Below are positions 19,385 through 28,002 of a DNA stretch of 48,846 nt, piece by piece; position 1 is the stretch's first letter; every line of letters begins with the position of its first letter. Under the pieces are notes generated by a model that saw nothing but the letters and a program-made list of their open reading frames with translations, had not been told where the DNA came from and searched no databases. Made by a program: the position numbers and the translations under genes. This DNA is from Leishmania donovani (lineage: Eukaryota > Euglenozoa > Kinetoplastea > Trypanosomatida > Trypanosomatidae), in assembly GCF_000227135.1 (NCBI RefSeq), contig NC_018229.1, positions 267,180 to 316,025 on the forward strand, written 5' to 3'.

Positions 19385-19608
19385 TCCTCTCTCTGCCTGT
19401 GTTTTGATTCGATCTTCACGGCGTTGGCTCTCGTGCTTCACACGCCAGCGCTCTCTCTCTCTTACCCACACCCACACCGACACCTCCTTTTCTTCTGCCT
19501 TGCATACGGCGCGCCGCACCGCTGCATCCCGCATCCCTGGACGCACACATTTTCAAAGAGACGCGTGAGCAACGCCCCACACTCAGACCACTGCCGGTGC
19601 TTCTTGGC

Positions 19609-19632
19609 TTTCGTGCGCCCCTCTCCGCTCAG
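19609..19632 (+). promoter_or_regulatory. Possible trans-splice acceptor for the coiled-coil gene
   Basis: A pyrimidine-rich stretch ends in CTCAG, with AG at 19631-19632, six bases before the ATG at 19639. Such a short 5' UTR is possible. Longer tracts lie further upstream and may be used instead. Confidence 0.4.
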
Positions 19633-19638
19633 GCTTCC

Positions 19639-20604
19639 ATGTCGGAGGAGCTTATCCTGCAGTGGGCGAAGCGCGTCTCGGACGCTGAGGAGGAACTTCA
19701 TCGAATGGAAGAGGACATCAACGCCGTCAAGCAGAAGCGCAAGTTGCTCAAGACAGACATTCGCAAGTACGAAGACGTCGTGGCGAGCGAGAAGTGCGAC
19801 CTTCTTACCTCGCTAGAGAGGGTGGAGGCGCAGGCGAAGGATTTGGGTGCGCAGTGCGAGGCGACGCTAACAGAGAAGGACCGTGTGGAGGCGGAGTACA
19901 TGGCCACTCTGGACGCCTACGAGAACCTACACTTCCTTGTGCGCGAAATCAAGGATGCCGAGGAGCATCTGCAAAGCCGCGACGACCTCGAGGCTTGTCT
20001 GCAGCGCGAGAGCGTCACGTGGGCGGAGGAAGAGCACGCACTGCGCCGTAAGCTTCACCAGCTTCAGCAGCAGCAAGCGCAGGCTCGCCGCGCGCAAGAA
20101 GCTGAGGTGCGCGAGCTAGAGGCCCAGCTTTCGAACGTCGAGCAACGCCAGCGCGACGAAAGGGCGGGGCGGTGCGTAGAGGTGGCTCAAGCGGCCCGCC
20201 GCGTGGTGCACAGCAGTCGTCAGCCGACGCCCGCGTCCCCCAAGCCCGTCACGTCAGCCGAGGAAGACGCCTTCGTGAGCGCCAACGCGGGCGGTGCCTT
20301 GCCCATCAGATCTGCGCCGCTCAAGTCGTGCTTGAAGACTCCCGTCAGCGGCAGCACAGGCAGCAACGCAGCAACTACGGCCCCCCGCCCCACCACCGCC
20401 GCCTCAGCGCCGGTAAGCCGCTGCGCCTCGCAGTCGTTAGTGTCCGACGCTGCCGCGAGCGGTGTACAGCGACAAGGAGTTGATGGAGGTGATCAGCCGT
20501 CGCTGCGGTTGCTGCAGGAGATGCGTGCCTACTCGTACGGGGCACCATGCAAGGCCGGCGCTCGCAAGCGCGAGTTCCTGGGAGACGCCACCAACAACCA
20601 GTGA
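19639..20604 (+). CDS. Coiled-coil protein, function unknown (321 aa)
   Basis: I do not recognise this gene. Residues 1-190 form a nearly continuous heptad-type coiled coil rich in Glu, Gln, Arg and Leu, from 'EELILQWAKRVSDAEEEL' to 'EAQLSNVEQRQRDERAG'. The rest is Ser/Ala/Pro-rich and looks disordered, apart from a short C-terminal segment near residues 290-310 (RLLQEMRAYSYGAP). No membrane segment or enzyme motif is visible. The ATG at 19639 is chosen because the frame upstream lacks ATG and resembles UTR. Coiled-coil proteins of this size are common in the trypanosomatid cytoskeleton, but nothing here proves that role. Confidence 0.75.
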   Translation: MSEELILQWAKRVSDAEEELHRMEEDINAVKQKRKLLKTDIRKYEDVVASEKCDLLTSLERVEAQAKDLGAQCEATLTEKDRVEAEYMATLDAYENLHFLVREIKDAEEHLQSRDDLEACLQRESVTWAEEEHALRRKLHQLQQQQAQARRAQEAEVRELEAQLSNVEQRQRDERAGRCVEVAQAARRVVHSSRQPTPASPKPVTSAEEDAFVSANAGGALPIRSAPLKSCLKTPVSGSTGSNAATTAPRPTTAASAPVSRCASQSLVSDAAASGVQRQGVDGGDQPSLRLLQEMRAYSYGAPCKAGARKREFLGDATNNQ

Positions 20605-20792
20605 TGGACCCTCTTGTCGCGGGGTTCCCCCTCTAACAGAGACCGCGGAGAGGAGGGGAGCGTGAGGGGGGTGGCGTGGCGCATCGCCCGGGTGATGCGC
20701 ACTCGCCGGAGCGCACGAGAGCGTAGGCGACACCTCGCTGCTGGAGCGCCACGTGCACAAGGCGCAATGCGCGGCCACCGTGATCGCCCTCG

Positions 20793-20873
20793 TCCCAGCC
20801 CCTCCCAGCCCCTCCCAGCCCCTCCCAGCCCCTCCCAGCCCCTCCCAGCCCCTCCCCCTCCCCTCCCAGCCCC
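20793..20873 (+). repeat. 10-bp minisatellite (CCCAGCCCCT), G4-prone on the - strand
   Basis: About seven tandem copies of a 10-base unit, TCCCAGCCCC, end in an irregular C/T stretch. The - strand reads GGGGCTGGGA repeatedly, giving many runs of three or four G with short loops. That fits the usual G-quadruplex pattern. It lies in the presumed 3' UTR of the coiled-coil gene, so the mRNA itself carries the C-rich strand. Confidence 0.9.
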
Positions 20874-21683
20874 GTGGAGGCCTCTCGCATGCCATTCCTT
20901 TTGGCCGCCTCGAGTGCGCCTGCGCGGAGGCCTTCCCCGCCACTATGCGGCCTACTTAGATTGATAGATAGACACTCGTTCTGCAGTGGCGTTGCCCTCG
21001 CGCACGACGGAGGCGTCATGCGTTCCTGCGAGTGTGCGCGCGTGCGTTGCCGCCGCCTTCCTTCATCTTCCCCCGGGCGCACGTACGCATGACAGCGACG
21101 CCTGCTCGTCTGAGCGAGGTGTGCAACAGCGGAGGTTGTGCAAGGCAATACTTCAACTCAGAGAAACGAAATTTAGGCAGCGTGGTGCCGGCACACGCAG
21201 ACAGAGGGTGCGCCGATGTGACCTCTGCATGCGAGCGCAGTGGCTCTGTCGGCTTTGCAGGACTCTTGCTGAACAAGAAGCCTGCCACTGTGCGTGCAAG
21301 CATGCGCATATGTGTATGTGACGGCGCCCCTGCCGACGTACTGGTTCTCCCCTGCTGCGCATCCGCCCTGACGGTTGTGGGCGATCTCTGCTTGCACTGC
21401 ACGTGCACGCTTGCAGAACGGCGTCTTCATGCAATGCCGTTACTCATCACTGCTTCGGTGCGGCCTCGCCGTCCGCATTTCATCGCGCGCCGTGCCTGCG
21501 TGAGCCGCTCAGCGCAGTCGTCGCACCTCCCCGCTACCATCGCCTCGCCTATGCCTCCCTCTACTCTCCTTTGCTGACTACCTTGCTCTCTTCTGCGTCT
21601 ACGCGCGGTGCGGCTCGTCGATTTCGCCGCTGCTGGACTGCCTTTCGCCTCCTCCCCGCTCCTCTCTTTTTCGGTGTGGTAGC

Positions 21684-21701
21684 ATGGGCGGCTTGGCTTG
21701 A
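21684..21701 (+). other. Possible upstream open reading frame of the DPH7-like gene
   Basis: If the spliced leader is added at the AG at 21681-21682, the first ATG in the mRNA is at 21684. It opens a five-codon frame (MGGLA) ending in TGA at 21699-21701. Such a frame could lower translation of the main gene. It is absent if a later acceptor is used. Confidence 0.35.
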
Positions 21702-21794
21702 GGAGAGAGTGCGGAGCACAGAGGACGCCGTCGGGGCCGATACTCAGCGGTGAACTCCCTCGAGCGCGTCACGCGCCTCCCTTTCCTTTCTCAC

Positions 21795-23498
21795 ATGGGG
21801 AGAGACCGCACGCACTGTGAGACGAGCTGCGTGTCGGAGAGCAGTTGCACAGTGGCGATGCCCGCACAAGTCCGCAGCTGTAGCGCTGTGGCGTTGGAGC
21901 TCAGGCGGGTCGCCTCCGTGGACACCCCCCGCACCTGCAACTGCTTGCTAGCCGCCCCCTGCTCGCCCCCGAGCGAGCCCGGCGGCTTGTCGGCTCAGTC
22001 CTCTGCTGCTCCAGACGGTGATAAAGTCCAGAGACCGGCGCTCCGCTTCCTCGCTGCCTCATACGAACTGAGGGTTGCCTCTTCGTCGGCTACTGCCCCC
22101 GCTTCGACAGAGGTGAGTGACGGGGACGAGGCCGCAGGCCCGAGGCACGTCGGCGAATGTGCGCTCTATGAATGCGTTGCCTCCGGGGATGGGGAGGGGG
22201 TGGATGAGGCTTCTCTCCATGTGCAGCGCCGCACGGCGGCGCTGCCCGGTGTCTTCGACGCTGTTTCGGTGCCCTCATCATTCTTCAGCACTGCAACCCT
22301 GTTGTCTGCCGCCGACGCGCCTCCATGCATCGTGCTGGCGTGCACGGATGGCAGTGTGCGAGTCCTCGACCCCTTCACGCTCAGCCCCGTAGTGGACCCG
22401 CTGCGTGACCTTCACGCTGAGATGCTGACCAGCTGCACGGCGCTTCACTATCCCACTCCACACCTCTTGTGCTCAGCCCATACGGGGTCAGTTTATCTGT
22501 ATTCGCTCGCAGAACGGTGCGTGACGCAGGAGCTGGAGGGGCACGAGTACGATGCGTGGTGCACGGCGATGCTGCCTACTGGCAGGTGGTGGCCCGCTGC
22601 CCCGGCTTCTCCTCCCAATGGAGGCTGCAGCGACCACGACAACATTGACGGTGAAGCAGAGGCTGGTGACATGCCCGCCAGGGCCAGCACAAGCGCGTTG
22701 CTCGCGTCTGGCGGCGACGATGGTTACTGCAAGCTGTATGATATGCGCACCAACCCCAGCCGCGCCGTTAGCCGCTCACGCTTCGGTGCCGGCGTGGTTT
22801 CCATTACACCTGTGCTGGACACTCTCGACGGCTTGTTGGCCGCCCACGCCACACCGTATCTACTGGTGGGCTCGTACGACGAGTCCATCTCGCTCGTCGA
22901 CGTGCGCAGCATGCGGCGTCCTGTGGCGCAGCGCGGCGGGCTTGGCGGAGGCGTATGGCGCACGTCCCGCTGCCTCCTCCCGCTATGGGACTCCGGGGCT
23001 GCCGTGTCGGACGACGTCGGGGCCGTGGCGAGTGACGACGGCAACGTGAACCTGTCGCTGCTGCTGGCCAGCGCGAGGGCTGGCTGCCGCCGCAGTGAGG
23101 CGAAGCGGCCGTGCACGATGCAGTCTCTCGCCAGCGGGTGGGCAAACACCTCTAACATTCTTGTGCTGCCGCTGATGCAGCGCGGGGCTGCACTGCTGCC
23201 GTACGACGTGCGAGCCTCTGCGGAGGAGGTGTTCGGCAACGCAGACGTACCCCTCACTTACTTTTACGGTGAGGCTGTGGAGAGCGACTCAGAGGCGGCG
23301 CCTGGCGCCGCGCTCATTCCTACGTTGACAGACAACACCCTGGTGTATGATGCAGCGGTGCTGCGGCCGCTCGACCGGATCGACTCCCATGGTGCGGAGA
23401 CGGCGGCGGACAGGTCCGCCGCCGTGGTGGCCACCGTCTCCTTCTACGAAAGGCGTATCGACGTGTGGACGGTGGCGGCGGGGCAGCCGCGGATGTGA
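21795..23498 (+). CDS. DPH7: DPH7-like WD40 protein, diphthine methyl esterase
   Basis: DPH7 removes the methyl ester from diphthine on elongation factor 2, the step before the final amidation that yields diphthamide. It acts in the cytosol. The family order of WD40 blades is visible. 'HEYDAW' lies near residue 250, 'SGGDDGYCKLYDMRTN' near 305, 'GSYDESISLVDVRSMRRP' near 359, 'GGGVWR' near 385 and 'VSFYERRIDVW' near 548. These match human DPH7 'HQFEAW', 'SGGDDGLLRGWDTR', 'GSYDEHILLWDTRNM', 'GGVWR' and 'CSFYDHALHLW'. ATG 21795 gives 567 aa. ATG 21858 (546 aa) may be the true start, because a pyrimidine tract abuts 21795 and its first AG lies at 21801-21802. Confidence 0.85.
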   Translation: MGRDRTHCETSCVSESSCTVAMPAQVRSCSAVALELRRVASVDTPRTCNCLLAAPCSPPSEPGGLSAQSSAAPDGDKVQRPALRFLAASYELRVASSSATAPASTEVSDGDEAAGPRHVGECALYECVASGDGEGVDEASLHVQRRTAALPGVFDAVSVPSSFFSTATLLSAADAPPCIVLACTDGSVRVLDPFTLSPVVDPLRDLHAEMLTSCTALHYPTPHLLCSAHTGSVYLYSLAERCVTQELEGHEYDAWCTAMLPTGRWWPAAPASPPNGGCSDHDNIDGEAEAGDMPARASTSALLASGGDDGYCKLYDMRTNPSRAVSRSRFGAGVVSITPVLDTLDGLLAAHATPYLLVGSYDESISLVDVRSMRRPVAQRGGLGGGVWRTSRCLLPLWDSGAAVSDDVGAVASDDGNVNLSLLLASARAGCRRSEAKRPCTMQSLASGWANTSNILVLPLMQRGAALLPYDVRASAEEVFGNADVPLTYFYGEAVESDSEAAPGAALIPTLTDNTLVYDAAVLRPLDRIDSHGAETAADRSAAVVATVSFYERRIDVWTVAAGQPRM

Positions 23499-24481
23499 CG
23501 GCGGGCCGCCACGTCGCACATCGCACGAACCGCCCGAACTAACCAACAACGCGTGTCTTGAGCGTGCCACCTCCGCCGCCCGTTGGGCGGCGTGCGTGCG
23601 AGCTCACGTGTGTTGCGACTCGCTCATCAGCTGAACGTATGGGACTGTGGTGCGAACCCCAGAGTAGCAGGGACAAATACGGAGAGAGAAGCATGCCGGA
23701 TGAGCGGCGGCGTGCTGGCGCCGCACTCTTCACGTTGTGCGTGTGTTATCGCCGGCGCATTGACGTGGAGGGGCACGAGAGAGAGAGAGAGAGGGCGGGG
23801 GAGGGCTCGGCGAGGGGCACCGAGCCCTCCCTTCACGTGCTATTCATCCCTCCCTCCGCCTCTTTTTCTCTGTGCGACACTTCACCACTCACGCAGGGGT
23901 CACATGTTGCCTGAGAAGCCATGAACATGTGTCGCCTTGGCACTTCCTGCAGCCACGGGCAACACCCGGCTAAAACGGCCGCGGGCACACCAATGCGCGT
24001 GCCGCCCGCGCCTCGTCACCTCTGTGCAATGAAGGCGTGATGCGATGAAGGGACGCTGACGCGCTCGGTACCACGTTGGCCATTTTCTTCTTGCTCTTGC
24101 TCTGCGTAACGCTGTGGATGTGTTGTTTGCGTAACGTTCGTGCCGCCGCTGCCGCAGCACCGCGCACCGACCACTTCGTGCAGGGCAGCACCGCGCTGCT
24201 ACGGTACCGGCATCATCTTGCATGCGTCCCTTCATCCGCGTCGGTCATCTCCCTTCCTCCTGACTGTTCTCCTTCTGCAGCCGCCACCGAATCCCGCGGT
24301 CTCTCAGCTGAGGCCCCCCCCCTCCCCAACGCAGCGGGGTGCCCTTAGCTTCCATACACGACCCCCCCCCCCATACACGCCTGCGCTTTATCTGTTTTGC
24401 TTCCCGCCTACCGTCACCTCGTTTCTGGCCCTCGTCGGCTCCCACCTTCGTCGTTGGCTGCTGACCTCTCCGCGTCTGCGG
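23499..24481 (+). other. Intergenic region
   Basis: No gene is seen. The stretch has a GA repeat (23779-23793), CT-rich tracts (23823-23890) and several C runs (24317-24325, 24361-24372) in a pyrimidine-rich block leading to the next splice acceptor. Confidence 0.7.
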
Positions 24482-24502
24482 TCCATCTCCTCCCTCCCCT
24501 AG
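24482..24502 (+). promoter_or_regulatory. Trans-splice acceptor for the ProA-like gene
   Basis: An almost pure pyrimidine tract at 24482-24500 is followed by AG at 24501-24502. The ATG at 24530 lies 28 bases downstream, and no other ATG intervenes. This is one of the clearest acceptors in the window. Confidence 0.75.
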
Positions 24503-24529
24503 CGCGCGCGTCTGCGTTGAGCCTGTGCG

Positions 24530-26509
24530 ATGCTTCGGCTGTCCGCCTCCCGCCGGTCGGTACAGAACATTCTGCACGACATCCAAGCCGCCGTGGAGTC
24601 ACGGTCCGTCATGGCGACCTCGTCCTTTGCGCAGCGGCGCTCTTTCCTGGTCGCCCTCAGCGAGGAGCTGCACCGCAACAGCGAACACATTATCCGTGCG
24701 AACCGGCGCGACTGCGATCTCTTCGGGCAGCAGCAACAGCAGCGAGGCACGCCATCCGTGACGATACCGCCCACGCTGCCGAGCACGAGTGCAGTGGCGA
24801 GTCTGCAGCCGTCCTCCTCGCTTCACGGGGGGCCCGCTGGGTATCCGCCCTTTCTCGGTCACCCGGGGCATCGCGTAGGTGACGCACAGGGTGTCTCCGT
24901 GGCAGCGGGGAACCATGCGACCGCCACGCCCGCGCTGAATGCCGTTGAAGGCTCTGGCGCGAGCTCACCACGTCGTCAGAGTTCGCTCGATTACGTGGCG
25001 AGCGCGTCCCTGGCTGGAAGTCTGGACCGAAGCGGCGCGGGCGGTACTGCCGCAGGTGGTCGCGTAGCGGCCAGTCCAGCAGGTGCTGGCCCTGCTCTTG
25101 GCGAGACTGCAGCAGGGTCGCGAGAGACGAGCACCTCTGGCACCGCAGCCCCTGTCTCGCCGTCGCGGTGGGCTGCCAGGGCGTCGTCAGCATCGCTGCA
25201 GCTGGTGCCGACCGCTGTGTCAGGCCATGCCACCCGCACAGAAGCCGGTGGTGGAGGCGGGCATCTTCTCATCACCCCTGACAACCACTTCCTTATATCA
25301 CCTCTGCGCCTCGACAAGCTGCACACGACCATTGAATACCTGCTCTGCCAGCCTGACCCCATCGCCATCCCTCCCTCTTGCTGGCTGCACGACTCCGCTG
25401 AGGGGGGCAGCGGAGCAGCCGCGAATTCGCTACGCGGACAGGGCTCCTCAGGTGCGGCTTCTGGTCACAACGCACCCCCGCCGCCCTCGGCGGGAGGGCC
25501 GCACGCTGGTTGTGGTCGCTGCACGCGGCGAACGGACCGACTCGAGGTCTATGAGCTCTCTGTGCCGCTGGGCATGGTTGGTATTCTCTCAAGATTCCGC
25601 CCACGCATCAGCATCGACGCGGTTGCCATGGGCCTCTTTGCCGGCAACACCGTCCTCGTGGATGGTGGGGTGTCGCTCTATAACACGAATATGGCCCTCA
25701 TGTCGTCCGTGCGGCGTGCACTGACGACCGCCGGCCTGTCGCCGAACGCAGTGGTGTGCGTGGAGAGCTACGACGCGGCCCACCGCAGCACGAGCGAGTG
25801 GCTGCAGCTGTCCGACTACGTGGATCTTGCTGTCGTGTGCGGACCGCCGAAGCTGTACCAGTTCGCTTCTCGTTACTCCACGATCCCGCTGATGCGCGCG
25901 ACTGGGCAGTTCAGCAGCGTCTACGTGGACCAGAGCGCCTCCTTCGAGGTGGCACTGGAGGTGATCCTCAACTCCAAGTTTCAGAAGTTGGGCGCCGCCA
26001 ACGCCGTGACAACCGTCATCGTCCATAGCGACTTTCCGCGCTACACGGAGCTTGTGCTGGCCCTCGCTGCTGAAGGCGCCATGCTGCTGGGCGATGCCAT
26101 CGCTCAAGAGCGCGTGCCGGACTGCGTGTTGGAGCTCGCGAGTGAGGAAGAGTATCAGGGTCTCTCTCAGTATGGGCTGCGCGACGCTGCACGCACGCTG
26201 TGCATCAAGACGGTGGACTCGCTCGCTCAGGCGCTCTTCTTCATCGAGTCCTTCGGCTCCAAGCAGAGCGACTGCATCGTGGCCACAGACCTGGAGGTGT
26301 GCGCCACGTACTGCCGGCATGTCGACACGGCTGTCGCCCTCGTGAACGCCTCCACACGCCTCTCCAGCGGCGTACCGCTCGGCTGCGGCGTCGACTTTGC
26401 CATCTCCACCTCGAAGACTCACTGCCGCGGCCCACTGACAGTGGAGATGATGACGACACGCAAACTTGTTGCTCGAAGTCTCAGCGCTCACCACGGCGCG
26501 CTGCGCTGA
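24530..26509 (+). CDS. Gamma-glutamyl phosphate reductase-like protein, probably inactive (659 aa)
   Basis: The fold is that of ProA, the aldehyde-dehydrogenase-type reductase of proline synthesis (about 420 aa). Residues 10-65 match its N-terminal helices, and 'VPLGMVGILSRFRPRISIDA' matches 'VPLGVIGVIYE.RPNVT.DA'. The end, 'NASTRLSSGVPLG' and 'ISTSKTHCRGPLT', matches 'NASTRF.DG...G' and 'ISTQK.HARGP'. In the active-site motif Cys-Asn-x-x-Glu this protein reads A490-N-A-V-T494, so both key residues are missing. The cofactor loop has DGG where the family has RGG. Two low-complexity insertions (about 67-255 and 290-335) explain the extra length. It is probably a pseudoenzyme or a paralogue with another role. 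Confidence 0.8.
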   Translation: MLRLSASRRSVQNILHDIQAAVESRSVMATSSFAQRRSFLVALSEELHRNSEHIIRANRRDCDLFGQQQQQRGTPSVTIPPTLPSTSAVASLQPSSSLHGGPAGYPPFLGHPGHRVGDAQGVSVAAGNHATATPALNAVEGSGASSPRRQSSLDYVASASLAGSLDRSGAGGTAAGGRVAASPAGAGPALGETAAGSRETSTSGTAAPVSPSRWAARASSASLQLVPTAVSGHATRTEAGGGGGHLLITPDNHFLISPLRLDKLHTTIEYLLCQPDPIAIPPSCWLHDSAEGGSGAAANSLRGQGSSGAASGHNAPPPPSAGGPHAGCGRCTRRTDRLEVYELSVPLGMVGILSRFRPRISIDAVAMGLFAGNTVLVDGGVSLYNTNMALMSSVRRALTTAGLSPNAVVCVESYDAAHRSTSEWLQLSDYVDLAVVCGPPKLYQFASRYSTIPLMRATGQFSSVYVDQSASFEVALEVILNSKFQKLGAANAVTTVIVHSDFPRYTELVLALAAEGAMLLGDAIAQERVPDCVLELASEEEYQGLSQYGLRDAARTLCIKTVDSLAQALFFIESFGSKQSDCIVATDLEVCATYCRHVDTAVALVNASTRLSSGVPLGCGVDFAISTSKTHCRGPLTVEMMTTRKLVARSLSAHHGALR

Positions 26510-27920
26510 CGTCACCTCAAGGGAGAGAGAGTGATGGGCGTCTTGGCACCGCTTCCACAGACATGCTGCTCATCGGCGTTCCGAGGTGAAGGGCGTGGGC
26601 GCGTGCATGTGTGTGTGTCTGTGTGGGATGGACAGCACATGCGCTGCTGTCGACGTATGTCGCTCGCACTCCAGCGGATTCGGCCCCATGCTCAAGTATT
26701 GCTTCCCTCAAGCGCCGGGGGATGGACGCTGCCCCTCCCTTCCGGGTCTCAGCGCCACTCGGCTGCCGTATTTCGAATCGCACAGCAGCGCCTGTCAGCG
26801 TCGCTGCTGCTGCTGCTGCGCGCGCACGCGGGTGGCGCGCATATCCCCTTCATCGATGACGACTGTGGCATCTCCCTGTTGCGGAGTGCCTTGGCTGTGC
26901 TTGTTTCTTCTCGTTTTGAGGCGCCGCCTCCGCTCATGCGCTTATTTCTCGCTGTCCCCTCCCCGCCCTCACGGAGCATGGACCGAGGGAAGAGCGAGTG
27001 TCGCCTTCTCGTGAACTTCCCCCCTCTCGTCGCGGGTGCGTGCCATCACCCACCGTGCGCCTCGCGGAGGCTGGAGGGGACGGGAGGAGGAGGAGGCTGC
27101 TGCCTTTGGTGCCCCCGCCTCGTCGCCCTGAAGCGCGAGAGTGCCTGTTGGCGGCGAAGTCGTTGCCCCCACGTCTTGTCTTGTGCGCCGCATTACACCA
27201 GTCACGGCGCACAGGCACGATGGAAGAGGGGAGAGGGTCGAGCGGCACACCAGCGAGCGCTCCGGCGGTGTCGCCCGCCTTTACCACAAACGTTTCTCTA
27301 TGCGATGGGCCGTTGTGTTCCCTGTTTTGCGCCCTGTCGAGCGTCCGTGCTCGAGTGCGGGCGCAGCGCTTTAGCTGTCGCAGGCGCTCGTCACATCCCC
27401 TCACGCACGGCACCTTCTTAGCTGCACCGTGAAGGTGTGCCTCTTGCAGCATGCATGACGCAGCGGTGCCCCTTGAGGCGGTGCAGCTTCTCACGCAAGG
27501 CGCGCTGTGAGTGCCTGATCACTCGCCCGCAGGTCGTGTCTCATGCTCGATGTCCGTAGCGGTAGGCCCGAGCCGTGAAGACGCGCTGCAACGCTTACTG
27601 TGACATCTTCCGCCGCACCTCTCCGCTGCCGACGGTGCGCTGCCGACCTGCTGCGCGTACGCGCACGCGTCTTTCACATGGCTCGCTTCTTCCCGTCCTC
27701 CGTTGTCACGCACACGCACGCGCACGCATCAACGTGCGGTCTCGCTCCGCGTGGCATCCATCGACTGGAGGGGGCCGATCACCACAGCGCAGAACACATC
27801 ATAGAGGTGCTCTACGAGTTGGTGGAGACGTGATACATGTGGCACGCGCGCGTGTGCGTGTGGGTTTCGAACGCTGACGACTCTTCACGTGCACGTCCCC
27901 CTCCGTGTCTTTCTGCATCG
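26510..27920 (+). other. Intergenic region
   Basis: This is the longest gene-free stretch apart from the gaps. A 296-codon frame (26531-27421) and others stay open. Their products are rich in Cys, Arg, Ser and His and contain UTR-like GT-repeat translations, so I do not call them. A small CTG run lies at 26803-26819. No structured RNA was recognised. Confidence 0.6.
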
Positions 27921-27942
27921 CGCGCCCTCTCCTCATATCCAG
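27921..27942 (+). promoter_or_regulatory. Trans-splice acceptor for the LRR gene
   Basis: The pyrimidine-rich stretch CGCCCTCTCCTCATATCC is followed by AG at 27941-27942. This gives a 5' UTR of 60 bases before ATG 28003, with no ATG between. Confidence 0.65.
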
Positions 27943-28002
27943 GTGGCACCACTACCAACCACACCACGTGTGCTCTCGTAAAGGACGCCATTTTGAACGA
28001 CC

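Larger units (their letters stand above)
19161..19638 (+). other. Intergenic region before the coiled-coil gene
   Basis: No gene is seen. The stretch contains a tetranucleotide CCCT repeat at about 19363-19384 and further pyrimidine tracts up to the next gene. Confidence 0.65.
20605..21794 (+). other. Intergenic region with minisatellite
   Basis: No gene is seen in these 1190 bases apart from the short repeat at 20793-20873. A pyrimidine-rich tract at about 21640-21672 is followed by AG at 21681-21682. A second tract at 21773-21794 touches the ATG at 21795. Confidence 0.7.

Noticed and set aside
26531..27421. A 296-codon open frame on the + strand between the ProA-like and LRR genes
   Set aside because: It begins with GTG, its product is rich in Cys, Arg and Ser with translated GT repeats, and no domain or coherent composition is visible. 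High GC content leaves such frames open by chance.
27676..27834. A possible 52-codon gene with a protein-like C-terminal part (EHIIEVLYELVET)
   Set aside because: The first half is a translation of CA/CG repeats, no pyrimidine tract with AG stands close in front, and there is nothing to compare it with. A small protein cannot be excluded.
27850..27885. GTTTCGAAC sequence resembling a tRNA B box
   Set aside because: No acceptor stem, anticodon arm or A box could be folded around it.
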